A stretch of DNA of 51,643 nt from Thiogranum sp. (GTDB lineage Bacteria; Pseudomonadota; Gammaproteobacteria; DSM-19610): the NCBI GenBank assembly GCA_030148915.1, contig JASBSN010000024.1, forward strand, positions 1-51,643, written 5' to 3'. Positions 7,301 to 14,914 of this stretch are shown one piece after another. The notes under the pieces were generated by a model. The model ran no database searches, was not told where the DNA came from, and saw only the letters and a program-made list of their open reading frames with translations. The first letter of the stretch is position 1. Every line of letters begins with the position of its first letter. The translations under genes and the position numbers were made by a program.

Positions 7301-8823
7301 AGATCACGGCTCATAGCGTCGCGTTCGCCGGCCACCGCGCTGGTACGCTGTCCGAGCTGCTGATAATCCGCGCGCAGTCGATTCAGTTCCTCCTCCAGCG
7401 CGTGCAACTGTTTGTCGCGTTGCTGCAGCCCGGCATTGAGCTGCTCGCGCTCCTCGTTCAGCTGCCGCTGAGCCTCTGCCAGCTGACTCTGCAACGACTG
7501 GCTTTGCTGCGCGGCGCCGCCTGACAGTTGCGTCAACTGCGCTTCGAGATCGACCAGGCTCGCCTGCAGCCGCGCGACTTCCTGCTGCAAACTCTGCCGC
7601 TCGCTCTCAGCGCTGGCAAGTTTGTCGATCAGTTCGCTGTCCGGCTCGCCCGCGTGCTCCCGGTCCGGACTATCCTCGTGTAGGCCGCCGTTTGAACCAC
7701 CTTCAGCGTCGGGCGGCGGCGCGTCGGCATCGTGTATCGATCCGTCGCGCGCCGATGCGTCCGGCGACGAAAGTGACTCCGCGGGCACCTCCCTGAGGCC
7801 GTTTTTAAGGGTGTATACGCTGAAGCCCCGCTGGCTGAGCACAAAAGCGCCCGCCGCGCTACGTCGTCCGGTATCGCAACAGACGATATAGTCCGTGTTC
7901 TTATCCAGCTCAGCGCACTGCTCACGCAGCGCCGACAACGGCAGATTCAGACTGTCACGGACAGCCTGATTTTCAAATTCGCCCGGCAGGCGCACATCCA
8001 GCCAGCGCGCGCCGCCGGCCGCCAGTTCCTGCGCTTTGTCGTAATCGACCTCGTGAACCAGGGGCGCACGCAGCAGTTCGTTGAAATTGTCCTGCGACAA
8101 GCGCATCAGCGAGCCGTCGGTGACCATCATCACCGAGGCATTACGCTTGGTACCGGACACCAACGCTTCCTCGCCAAAGCAGGCACCCTCTCCCAGTTCG
8201 GCCAACAGCACTTCCTTGCTGCGCGGCGAGGCTTTGCGGGTGACAGCCAGGCGACCGGCTTTAACAATGTAAAAATAATCGCCCTCGTCCCCCTGGCGCA
8301 GGATCACGTCCCCGGCCGCGGCACTGACCGCCTCGAGGCGCATCAGCAGTTGGTGGATATTGGCCGGCGGCAGCCGCAGAAATGCCTCTGACTGCAGCAT
8401 CCGCGTCATCCAGTCGCCGCCGTCCTGAGTATCGATTTCGACGACATCGTAGCCGGCCGACTCGTCCCAGGTCAGCAGCACATCCAACAGGCTGGAGTCG
8501 ACCCGCGCCACGCTGACCTTGCCCTTGGCCCGCGCACCCAGATGCCGTGGCTGTTTGTGCGCCAGCGGATGCCTGGCCTGCTCGGAACCGGCGACCACGG
8601 CATCGACAACGGTGCGTCCGTCATCGACGAACTCCAGCAAACCTTCGAGGAGGTAGACCGTCTGATTATCGCGATCACCGGCTTTGAAGACGTAGGACCC
8701 CGAGCGGATCTCTTCAATAACGGCTTTTCTGGAGATTTCGTCAATGTGCGTTGCGGATAACGCGTTAATCGGAACAAGATCGCGTAACACTTTCTTATCA
8801 ATTAGTTTTTTTGCCGCTCCCAT
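4354..8823 (-). CDS. cNMP-binding x2 / rhodanese / coiled coil / TM / FGE-like fusion protein
   Basis: A 1489-residue fusion. A weak cyclic-nucleotide-binding fold occupies about 15-115. A clear one lies at 145-255, with the phosphate cassette FGEEAL...RNAS. A rhodanese domain at about 260-345 has active loop C316-DTGRRS. A very long Gln/Glu/Arg-rich coiled coil spans about 395-1040. One transmembrane helix lies near 1107-1131 (GRLLLGIVLGAAVAGG). The C-terminal domain (about 1264-1489) is of the formylglycine-generating-enzyme/sulfatase-modifying fold (VEFQAAAFAMGSG, RYRLPSEAQWEFAARAG, NVMEWVED, NLGFRVV). The two FGE cysteines expected just after RVVRGGAY are absent (NSPSAS there), so formylglycine synthesis is unlikely. 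The N-terminal part should be cytoplasmic and the FGE-like domain periplasmic. It is co-transcribed with the Rieske gene. Its role is unknown; sensing a nucleotide or sulfur signal across the membrane is a guess. Confidence 0.9.
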   Translation of the reverse strand: MGAAKKLIDKKVLRDLVPINALSATHIDEISRKAVIEEIRSGSYVFKAGDRDNQTVYLLEGLLEFVDDGRTVVDAVVAGSEQARHPLAHKQPRHLGARAKGKVSVARVDSSLLDVLLTWDESAGYDVVEIDTQDGGDWMTRMLQSEAFLRLPPANIHQLLMRLEAVSAAAGDVILRQGDEGDYFYIVKAGRLAVTRKASPRSKEVLLAELGEGACFGEEALVSGTKRNASVMMVTDGSLMRLSQDNFNELLRAPLVHEVDYDKAQELAAGGARWLDVRLPGEFENQAVRDSLNLPLSALREQCAELDKNTDYIVCCDTGRRSAAGAFVLSQRGFSVYTLKNGLREVPAESLSSPDASARDGSIHDADAPPPDAEGGSNGGLHEDSPDREHAGEPDSELIDKLASAESERQSLQQEVARLQASLVDLEAQLTQLSGGAAQQSQSLQSQLAEAQRQLNEEREQLNAGLQQRDKQLHALEEELNRLRADYQQLGQRTSAVAGERDAMSRDLHKAQGELKTVKEQIDNHADKHEAAAQALQQALDERQQALAAGQIEADNLRQRLDEAAQQRAELEDQLAAAAALAQSAQAQRSQLETQAQDSGQRQEQIESDLQNANLRLEELQETLRQQQHRDQEQQAEHARLQQELAQAGAREQALQERLQELGEHEQERGDQWQQQFAEATARIAALEDELAAAVALTEERAAQTGALQEQLAALAKEHQSDLHSTRQATSRAQTETENLKREHSRVMESLRQAERKLEQERHDHDSDLYRLRKQLKEAAGGADSNLAAELEAAQIKLHEEFRAREELEMKLGERSSHLDDARAEADRLELQLRQAQDSARQAEEQLLEANQTANQEMSTRLDAEEQARQKLREELAEALDERNRAQEQLTVERQELEELRLAVERAQSASAAHDAGAEQLQALREERDAARQRERQLEQERDAARQRQQELEQERDAAQDQQLHSQQALDQLRAEAEVTRGLVDMQAGGAGADSALREQLAQAQQNVDVAVRLRSQTEEKNLRLEAEVTRLQSALTAAETVGVSVADIPSLDNDPPQTAGATSAEYARNRPDDVSPDEAGTEHQAEYDREAAVQTFSPPAVAASGGFGRLLLGIVLGAAVAGGGTWWLMAPGAKGQHSGAPSSATQRSSAPTASAGADKRVPLPSPGLPEAGQQASVQRAPPNMDAERDTSAMHLPGFVKGGSSLSNPPTVSPANTASANDAAAPAKTERAATAGESAPPVARKAQSLRLFSQPLADGGRAPTLVEFQAAAFAMGSGASSANFDERPRHRVELPRFAISTHEITFAEYDRFARASGRSLPNDNGWGRGERPVINVSWQDAQAYTRWLSEQTGGRYRLPSEAQWEFAARAGTDTRFAWGNTVGVAQANCFDCGTEWSARMTAPTGSFAANAFRLYDMAGNVMEWVEDCFQADYSGAPADGSAVGDGDCSRRVVRGGAYNSPSASIRSTSRDARETGTRLDNLGFRVVKE

Positions 8824-9282
8824 GCCGTGTCAGTCCATCCGATCAATGTATTCAAGCGCCGTGAGAAAATGGCCGCGATCGACCCCGCGCGCTTAGGCAC
8901 GCCCTGATTCTATCGGCCGCGAACCCCGAAAAATTAGCCAAAAGCGCGACCGGCAGACAGTGAAACCGTGCCCCAATCACAGCACCTGTCGCCGACAAGA
9001 TCGGCATACACACACATCGCACCATCGCGCGCGCAACCTACATTGATGTCGCCGCACAGCTACATCGTCGCTATCGCAAAGGTGCCGTATCTGTGACAGG
9101 GCAACGGCGGTTGTAATCAACGAGCAGCGTTCGACCCTGTAATTTACAGCACCTGTGCAGAACAGTATTCGTTTGGGACTGATATACCAGCGGATAAATC
9201 AAAAAGAGCTTTCACTTTTTTTTCTTTGTGCTATCTTTGCGCGGTCACTGTCCCAGTAAACAACTTGAAAGGAGTTCACTGA
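8824..9282. other. Intergenic region between divergent genes
   Basis: 459 bases holding the upstream regions of the leftward fusion gene and the rightward HU-like gene. A weak promoter-like pair reads toward the HU gene (TTTACA at 9143-9148, TATTCG 17 bases later), and an oligo-T run lies at 9217-9224. The HU gene's ribosome-binding site (GAAAGGAGT) is near 9267-9275. No gene or RNA is evident. Confidence 0.4.
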
Positions 9283-9648
9283 ATGGCCGTAAAGAAAAAG
9301 ACAGCCAAGAAAACCGCCAAAAAGAAGGTCGCAGCAAAGGCGGTTAAGAAGCCCACCACAAAAGCCGAAACCTACACCTACATCGCGGATAAAACCGGCC
9401 TGACTAAAAAAGACGTCGGCGCCGTATTCGATACGCTCGGCGCACTCGTCAAGCGCGATCTGCGCCGCACCGGCCCTGGTGTCTACACCGTACCCGGCCT
9501 GATGAAAATCAAAGTTGTGCGTAAACCCGCCACCAAAGCACGCAAAGGCGTGAACCCGTTCACCGGCGAACCCATGACCTTCAAGGCCAAACCGGCCCGC
9601 AATGTGGTCAAGGTGCTGGCACTGAAAGCACTGAAAGATATGGTTTAA
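9283..9648 (+). CDS. HU-family DNA-binding protein with lysine-rich N-terminal tail
   Basis: 121 residues after a good AAGGAG site. Residues 1-28 are a histone-H1-like tail of Lys/Ala repeats (AVKKKTAKKTAKKK, then VAAKAVKKPTTK). The rest is a divergent HU/IHF fold: YIADKTGLTKKDVGAVFDTL is the dimer helix pair, GPGVYTVPGLMKIKVV the strand region and NPFTGEPMTFKAKPARNVVK the DNA-clasping arm and C-terminal helix. HU proteins bend and compact DNA; a Lys-rich tail should add non-specific DNA binding. A strong terminator follows 90 bases downstream, so the gene is monocistronic. Confidence 0.9.
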   Translation: MAVKKKTAKKTAKKKVAAKAVKKPTTKAETYTYIADKTGLTKKDVGAVFDTLGALVKRDLRRTGPGVYTVPGLMKIKVVRKPATKARKGVNPFTGEPMTFKAKPARNVVKVLALKALKDMV

Positions 9649-9737
9649 TCGGGCATTTGTCCGAGACGGCCCCGGGATGGGCCCAGCGCCGCGCCGGGAA
9701 GGCCAGAGAAACAGCAATAAGCAATTACAGCATCTTT

Positions 9738-9766
9738 AAAAGGCAGCCCTGTGGCTGCCTTTTTTA
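9738..9766. terminator. Rho-independent terminator, HU gene and TerB gene
   Basis: A 10-base-pair stem (AAAGGCAGCC, loop CTGT, GGCTGCCTTT) continues into T's to 9765. It ends the HU transcript. The stop codon of the convergent TerB-like gene lies on its edge, and the A-run on the left gives a T-tract on the minus strand too, so it can work in both directions. Confidence 0.85.
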
Positions 9767-10216
9767 TTCGCTCTCCTGCACCCGATGCTTGGCCTGGATA
9801 AAATCACGGTGCGGGACATACATTAGATCGGCGATCTTACGCACCAGCGCTTCTTCATAGGGATCGAGGTGCCCGTCGGCGTAGGCCACCTGCCAGAGCA
9901 TCTCGACCACCTGCACCTTCTGCTGAGCCGTAAAGCGCTCGTTGATCAGCGCCGTAAACTGGTACAAAGAGACAGCGTTGTGCGCTTCGTGATCGGCAAT
10001 CGCCGCCAATTCACGGGATTCTTCATCGCTGATATCAAAACAGGTGCACAACGCCGTTTCCAGCGCCTGGCGTTCCTGCGGATGTTCCTCGTGATCAGCG
10101 CGCAACATTTCGAACATCAGCGCCGCAGTGGCCAGCTGCAGGCCGCGCTCATCCGGCCCCGCCGCCTGATCGGCGCTGACCCGCGTGCGAAAGAATTCCT
10201 GGATGGCGCTGATCAT
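9764..10216 (-). CDS. TerB-family (tellurite-resistance B-like) protein
   Basis: 150 residues. The start is the ATG at 10216, which overlaps the S8 protease stop (ATGA); a longer in-frame opening upstream codes for an Arg-rich non-protein-like stretch and is rejected. The sequence is all-helical with the acidic metal-binding pattern of TerB/DUF533 proteins: ALMFEMLRADHEEHPQERQ and LWQVAYADGHLDPYEEALVR (YADGxxxxxE). TerB-like domains are thought to act at the inner membrane surface; substrate and role are unsettled. It is translationally coupled to the protease and is the last gene of the gspA-gspB operon. Confidence 0.88.
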   Translation of the reverse strand: MISAIQEFFRTRVSADQAAGPDERGLQLATAALMFEMLRADHEEHPQERQALETALCTCFDISDEESRELAAIADHEAHNAVSLYQFTALINERFTAQQKVQVVEMLWQVAYADGHLDPYEEALVRKIADLMYVPHRDFIQAKHRVQESE

Positions 10217-11826
10217 GAGCGGGACCGCCGTAGCGGCGAGCGCGCCAGCCACCACAGACCGAGCAAAAGCATGAACAGCGCCGGGTCGAAACGTGACGCA
10301 TGCGTTGTCGCCAGCGCACAACCACCGCCGCCACCGCCGCTGCCGGCGCCGCTGTCGGTACTGACGCGACTGCCCAGCACGGCCGGCGGGTCGGCGGCAC
10401 CGGCCAGGGCGGCGGCGGCATCCACGACCCCGGTTCCGCATCGCCCGGGCCCACAGCTGGCATCCGGAAAGGCGCGCGCCGTAGCCTTGATAAGATCCTC
10501 CACCAGTACCGGTGTGAGGGCGCTGTTTACCGCCAGCATCAGGGAGACCACGCCCGAAACCTGGGCGGCGCTGAAACTGGTGCCCTGGATCACCGCCAGG
10601 GCGTCGTCCCCGGCAGTGGTGAGGCCGAAATTCGATAATGTCAGAATACCGTTGGGCGGATTCAGCGGATCCGAGGGGTTCGGCGTATCGCCACCCGGCG
10701 CAGCGACATCCACGGCGTCGCCGGCGTTCGCATAACCGGCTTTGCGCCCGTCGCGGGCGATGGCGCCGACTACAATCACATTGCGACAGTTCGCCGGGCT
10801 GTAATTGCGCACATCCCCGCCTTCGTTGCCTGCCGATACGACCACGACCGCCCCTCGGCTAACCGCCGTGTCTATAGCCGACTGCTCCACGGAGCTACAG
10901 GGGCCATCGCCGCTCAGACTGAGGTTGATGACCCGTGCCGGGTTGGGATTGAGCTGCGCAACACCCGCCACTTCGATGCCGACCGCCCAGCGAATGGCAT
11001 CGGCGACATCCGACAGCAGGCCGCCGCACGTGCCCAGCACCCGCAGCGGCAGCACCTGCGCGCGGAAATTGATCCCGGCGATATCGCGTGCATTATCGGA
11101 CTCGGCGGCGATCACCCCGGCGATGGACAGGCCGTGCCAGGAACTGCGGTCTTTGCCAGAATCATTGGCATAACAGTCGTCTCCCGGTTCTGCCCAGTCG
11201 CCCGGGTCGGTGGGATCGCCGTCTCTGCCGGGAACGGCGTCGTGGTCCGCGGACGTATCGCTGACAAAATCGTAGCCGGGCAGGATGCGCGCCTGATTGA
11301 GGTCCGGGTGCGGGATAATGCCCGTATCCACTACGGCGATCACCACCCCCGCCGTCCCGGTCGAGCGGTCCCAACCGTTTTGCATATTAATGCCGGCAGT
11401 GTCTTCGAACAAATGCCACTGACCGGGATCATTTACCGCATCTGCACCGGGCAGGTACTGAGGGTCGTTCGGAACCAGCGCCGGGGAAAAGCGCTTGTTC
11501 GGAACCACCGCGGCGATATCGGGTCGAGCCTCGAGCTGCTGCGCCAGGTGCTCGGCCTCGCTCAGACTGAGACTTTCCGGCAGCTGTACCACCGCGCTCC
11601 GGCTCTCGAAGCGGCGCAGGAATTTCAAGCCGCGCCCGTCGGGCAGGGCGATATCCGGCAGCATCTGGTCGGCGCGCACCGATTGTATATGTACCTCACC
11701 GCTGCTCTTGAACTGAATGATCAATTGTTGGGTGCGTTGACGCGCCGTGGCCTGATCTGCTGCGGCGCCCGCCGATACCACGGCGCAGAGCAGACAAACG
11801 ACCAACGGGTTATGAAAGCTGGACAT
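10213..11826 (-). CDS. S8 subtilisin-like protease with Gly-rich C-terminal sorting tail
   Basis: 537 residues. A signal peptide covers about 1-24 (VVCLLCAVVSAGAAA) and a propeptide about 25-120. The catalytic triad is D167 (VVDTGI), H231 (SWHGLSIAG) and S417 (GTSFSAAQVSG), with the oxyanion Asn in SAGNEGG. The C-terminus has a run of glycines with a cysteine (GSGGGGGGCAL), the segment RFDPALFMLLLGLWWLA and a basic tail RSPLRRSRS. This is the layout of GlyGly-CTERM/JDVT-CTERM tails, which are processed by rhombosortase-type or CPBP-type intramembrane proteases. Its position after gspA-gspB suggests a type II secretion substrate, then surface display. It lies 18 bases downstream of gspB and overlaps the TerB gene. 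Confidence 0.92.
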   Translation of the reverse strand: MSSFHNPLVVCLLCAVVSAGAAADQATARQRTQQLIIQFKSSGEVHIQSVRADQMLPDIALPDGRGLKFLRRFESRSAVVQLPESLSLSEAEHLAQQLEARPDIAAVVPNKRFSPALVPNDPQYLPGADAVNDPGQWHLFEDTAGINMQNGWDRSTGTAGVVIAVVDTGIIPHPDLNQARILPGYDFVSDTSADHDAVPGRDGDPTDPGDWAEPGDDCYANDSGKDRSSWHGLSIAGVIAAESDNARDIAGINFRAQVLPLRVLGTCGGLLSDVADAIRWAVGIEVAGVAQLNPNPARVINLSLSGDGPCSSVEQSAIDTAVSRGAVVVVSAGNEGGDVRNYSPANCRNVIVVGAIARDGRKAGYANAGDAVDVAAPGGDTPNPSDPLNPPNGILTLSNFGLTTAGDDALAVIQGTSFSAAQVSGVVSLMLAVNSALTPVLVEDLIKATARAFPDASCGPGRCGTGVVDAAAALAGAADPPAVLGSRVSTDSGAGSGGGGGGCALATTHASRFDPALFMLLLGLWWLARSPLRRSRS

Positions 11827-11844
11827 GATACCCCTTGCCGTTGA

Positions 11845-12567
11845 TTACCGGGACAGCATACGGAAACGCTGCCCGTGGAAGGCCAAAATGACACCTCCAG
11901 GGGTTATGGCGTCCACCCGCGGGCCTTCCTGAAGCGTATCGCCAATGTGGTATTTACGCATATTGATCATGACGAAGCGTTCATCCGGCTGATCGCTGTA
12001 GACATGGACGTCGAGATGCAGACTGCCGTTTATCTCGCTCAACAGTTGGGCCGATATCTGCGGCCAGACCGGCAGGTTGTCGTGGCTGCGCGCAGCCGCG
12101 GCAGACACGGCCGGTGGCGCTACCGAAACCTTACCCCTGATTCCAGACTCAGCGCCAGTGACAGCTTCGACCCCGCCCGCATCGGCAGGTTCAGGCAACG
12201 CGGGCAGCGGGCGCAAGACCTTCGGTGGCGGCGCTGGTGCTGCCGGGCGGCTCGCCTCGGGAAGCGGCGCTGGAGGCGGGGATAGAGGAACGCTCGGCGG
12301 CGCTACGGCGGGTCGTGTGGCGGGCGGCGTCGAGGAAGCGATGGCGGGTTGCTCGCGCGCGGCATCCGGTGTCGGTGTCGGCTCCGCTGTTGGCCATAGC
12401 AGAATCACCAGCAGGAGGGCATTGACCAACAGCACGGCCAACAGAATCCACAGCCAGCGACCGGCGGCGTTGCGTGGTGGCAGCTCCTGACCACTGCCAA
12501 GACCCGGTACCCGGCCGATGGCACGTTCATTTTCCGCTTTCTTCAGAGCATCGAGAATGTAAGACAT
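11845..12567 (-). CDS. gspB: Type II secretion assembly protein GspB
   Basis: 240 residues. The N-terminus MSYILDALKKAENERA is the hallmark of the GspB/ExeB/PulB family. One transmembrane helix lies at about 38-58 (LWILLAVLLVNALLLVILLW). A long Pro/Ala-rich periplasmic linker follows, and the C-terminal globular domain reads LHLDVHVYSDQPDERFVMIN...YHIGDTLQEGP. With GspA it helps the secretin GspD insert through peptidoglycan. It lies 12 bases after gspA; the secretion machine genes are elsewhere. Confidence 0.95.
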   Translation of the reverse strand: MSYILDALKKAENERAIGRVPGLGSGQELPPRNAAGRWLWILLAVLLVNALLLVILLWPTAEPTPTPDAAREQPAIASSTPPATRPAVAPPSVPLSPPPAPLPEASRPAAPAPPPKVLRPLPALPEPADAGGVEAVTGAESGIRGKVSVAPPAVSAAAARSHDNLPVWPQISAQLLSEINGSLHLDVHVYSDQPDERFVMINMRKYHIGDTLQEGPRVDAITPGGVILAFHGQRFRMLSR

Positions 12568-12579
12568 AAATCGGCTCGC

Positions 12580-14334
12580 TTAACCGTTAACCACACCCAG
12601 TCGCGGCAGCGACGACCGCCCTTCCAGGTTATTCAGATGAATCAGCGTATGGGGGCCGGCGACACCGTCGGTCTGCAGGCCCTGGCTGCGCTGGAATTCC
12701 TCCACGACCTCTTTCAGCCCGTCATCGTAATAGGCCGGGTCGGAGGAGATCGCAGCGACTCCGGTTACCTTCTGCAATCGTTGCCGCAACCAGCTGACGT
12801 CGCTGCCGCGATCGCCGGGGCGCAACACGGCGCTGCCTTTGGGCGGCGTTTTCCACAGTATGCGGTAGTGCCCCAACCAGGCCTGCTTGAGCTCAGCGAC
12901 CGACACTTCCTGCTGGGTGCCCGCGACTTGAATGCGCGCTTGCGCGCCCAATAACTCCAGGAGTACCACCGGAACCTGACGGCCTTCGGGGCTGATGAGA
13001 AACACAATGGCCGGACGGTCCAGTTGGGTAAGCACCGTCCAGCTGCCCGCGCCTTGCAGACAGCGCAGACCCACGCCGGGCGCCTGCGCGCAGGCCTGCT
13101 CTTCGCCCACCACGTTAGCCTCCACGCCCCACAGCCGATAGAGCGCCGCCCAGGCCTGCGCCGCCGCGCCGGGGCCGCTTTGCACCAGAGCGCGTTGCAG
13201 ATCGGTCGCACGCAGAGCCTGCGCCAGTGCTTGTGCCTGCAGGGCGGCGGTCTGCGGCGTCCCGTCGTCCCCCGTCCGGGGGGTATCTTCCAGCGCCTCC
13301 GGAACCGTTTCCGGCTCCGGCTCGGCAGAAGCCCCCGGGGGCGGTCGATCCGGACTGCGCTCTTGCGCGGGCAGGGCCAGAGAGTGCGCTGGCGCGACCG
13401 GGTGCCGGGCCGGCAAGTCCGGCGCATAGCCCCGCCCCACCAGCAAATAGACGCCCACACCCAAGCCCAGCAACAGCGCCACGCCAGCCGGCCAGCGCCA
13501 ACCCAAGCCCGGCGCCTGCAGCCCTTCTTCGGGCAACACTTCGCTGGCGGCCTTACGCACAATCGGTACGTCGATCGCCTGCTTGCCTTCGACAAAGGCC
13601 CCCAGCATGGCCCGGTCGCACAGCACGTTGATCAGGCGCGGCACCCCCGAGGACAGGCTCTGCACCAAATCGATGGCGGCGTCACTGAAAAGCGCTTCCG
13701 TGGCGCCGCACACCTGAAGGCGATGGCGGATATAGGCCGCCGTCTCTTCGCGACTGATGGGTTCGAGGTGATAGCGCGCGGTAATCCGCTGAGACAACTG
13801 GCGCAGCTCTTCCCGGGCCAGCAGGAGACGCAGCTCCGGCTGGCCTACGAGGATGATCTGCAGGAGTTTCTCGCGGGTGGTTTCCAGATTGGTCAGCAGA
13901 CGCACCTGCTCCAACGCCTCTGCGCTGAGGTTCTGCGCTTCGTCAATCATCAGCACCGTGCGCCGGCCCCGTGCGTGGCTGTCCAGCAGATAGGCGCTGA
14001 GGGCGTCAGTGAGGACCTTGATACTGGTCGTGTCTCTGGCGTAGGCGACGTTCAGCTCATCGCAGAGGCTGGCCAGTAACTCCTGGGCGTTGACGCGGGG
14101 GTTCAAAATCAGCGCCAGGTCGACGTGGGCCGGCAACTGCTCCAGCAGGCATCGGCAGATCGTGGTTTTACCCGTACCCACTTCACCGGTCAGCTGCACG
14201 AAGCCGCCGCCCTCACCGACGCCATACAGCAGATGCGCCAGCGCTTCCCGGTGCTGACGACTCATATAAAGGAAACGCGGATCGGGCGCGATCGAGAACG
14301 GCCGCTCTGTCAGTCCAAAATGTTTCTGATACAT
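12580..14334 (-). CDS. gspA: Type II secretion ATPase GspA/ExeA
   Basis: 584 residues from the ATG at 14334 (MYQKHFGLTERPFSIAPDPR, the family's canonical N-terminus); a longer in-frame upstream opening lacks support. AAA+ ATPase: Walker A G50-EVGTGKT, Walker B VLMIDEAQ (D131, E132). A membrane segment lies near 275-295 (GVALLLGLGVGVYLLV). The periplasmic part has a C39-like fold (about 390-480) and a C-terminal peptidoglycan-binding repeat (RPGDRGSDVSWLRQRL...VVEEFQRSQGLQTDG). It binds peptidoglycan and works with GspB in secretin assembly. First gene of a four-gene leftward operon. Confidence 0.95.
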   Translation of the reverse strand: MYQKHFGLTERPFSIAPDPRFLYMSRQHREALAHLLYGVGEGGGFVQLTGEVGTGKTTICRCLLEQLPAHVDLALILNPRVNAQELLASLCDELNVAYARDTTSIKVLTDALSAYLLDSHARGRRTVLMIDEAQNLSAEALEQVRLLTNLETTREKLLQIILVGQPELRLLLAREELRQLSQRITARYHLEPISREETAAYIRHRLQVCGATEALFSDAAIDLVQSLSSGVPRLINVLCDRAMLGAFVEGKQAIDVPIVRKAASEVLPEEGLQAPGLGWRWPAGVALLLGLGVGVYLLVGRGYAPDLPARHPVAPAHSLALPAQERSPDRPPPGASAEPEPETVPEALEDTPRTGDDGTPQTAALQAQALAQALRATDLQRALVQSGPGAAAQAWAALYRLWGVEANVVGEEQACAQAPGVGLRCLQGAGSWTVLTQLDRPAIVFLISPEGRQVPVVLLELLGAQARIQVAGTQQEVSVAELKQAWLGHYRILWKTPPKGSAVLRPGDRGSDVSWLRQRLQKVTGVAAISSDPAYYDDGLKEVVEEFQRSQGLQTDGVAGPHTLIHLNNLEGRSSLPRLGVVNG

Positions 14335-14486
14335 AGGTAGTTTTGCCGCCCAACCGGCGAAACCCCTATTATGCCTTTTCCCATCTGCGCCGTCCTCAAC
14401 TGCCCCGCAGCTCAGGGGAAATAAGCGCACACGCCAGTCCGCCTGCTCTCCAAGCGCGGTGGGGCTTGCTTATTTATTAGAGTTTG

Positions 14487-14515
14487 ATTATATAGTTGTC
14501 GACAAACTTAACTAC
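14487..14515 (-). promoter_or_regulatory. Probable promoter of the gspA operon
   Basis: On the minus strand a perfect TATAAT (14487-14492) lies about 150 bases before the gspA start in an AT-rich stretch. The -35 position holds only a weak match (GTAGTT at 17 bases). A small palindrome, TTGTCGACAA (14496-14505), lies within the spacer and could be an operator. Confidence 0.4.
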
Positions 14516-14682
14516 GCAGGGCTCGTCTGCTCGCGGCCCTTAACCTGTTTGATCTCAGGCCCTTATGCGGTCTTTACGCGACCTTAAAAACGTCGGATAA
14601 ATTTACACTTTAATTATTTTGAGGCCCGAGAAAGGCACAATTATTATGAAAAATTTTTTTAAGTTCATGCGGATACCCCGAA

Positions 14683-14698
14683 TGGTACAACGCTTGCA
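14683..14698 (+). promoter_or_regulatory. Sigma-54 (RpoN) promoter
   Basis: TGGTAC-AACGC-TTGCA matches the consensus TGGCAC-N5-TTGCW at all but one base, with the invariant GG and GC exactly 12 apart (14684-14685 and 14696-14697). It lies 36 bases before the ATG at 14735 and reads toward that gene. Transcription would start near 14709. An AT-rich stretch just upstream (14640-14670) could carry IHF or an activator site. Confidence 0.8.
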
Positions 14699-14734
14699 GG
14701 GTTACTCTAAATAAAACGGGAGGTGCTTCACACC

Positions 14735-14911
14735 ATGAACGCAAAAGTAGAAAAAAAGATCAACGGAGTCTCGGTAACGGCCAATCCCATCTTCAAGGGC
14801 GGCATGCTGCCCGCTTATTGGGCCTGCTCGATTAATGACCGTATGCTGCCAAAGACGTTTGCCTCAGCGACTGAAGTGTTCCGCTTCGCTGAAACCATGA
14901 AGCATCACTAA
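14735..14911 (+). CDS. Small conserved-looking protein under sigma-54 control
   Basis: 58 residues from the ATG at 14735, after GGGAGGT at 14718-14724. The sequence is basic at the start (MNAKVEKKINGVSVTANPIF), with KGGMLPAYWACSIND in the middle and TFASATEVFRFAETMKHH at the end. There is no signal peptide or membrane helix and no family I recognise. Its unusual feature is the near-consensus RpoN promoter directly upstream, so expression probably depends on an enhancer-binding activator (nitrogen, motility, biofilm or stress are typical). The stop lies 3 bases from the convergent hydrolase stop. Confidence 0.7.
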   Translation: MNAKVEKKINGVSVTANPIFKGGMLPAYWACSINDRMLPKTFASATEVFRFAETMKHH

Positions 14912-14914
14912 AGG

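Noticed and set aside
5809-7524. Long plus-strand frames rich in Leu, Gln and Arg
   Set aside because: They are antisense to the coiled-coil region of the 1489-residue fusion, which has clear domains at both ends; they lack start signals.
9153-9166. CTGT...ACAG near the HU gene as a LexA box
   Set aside because: The half-sites are only five bases apart; a LexA site needs eight.
10217-10441. N-terminal extension of the TerB-like gene
   Set aside because: Translates to Arg-rich non-protein-like sequence overlapping the protease C-terminus; the ATG at 10216 in ATGA overlap is far better.
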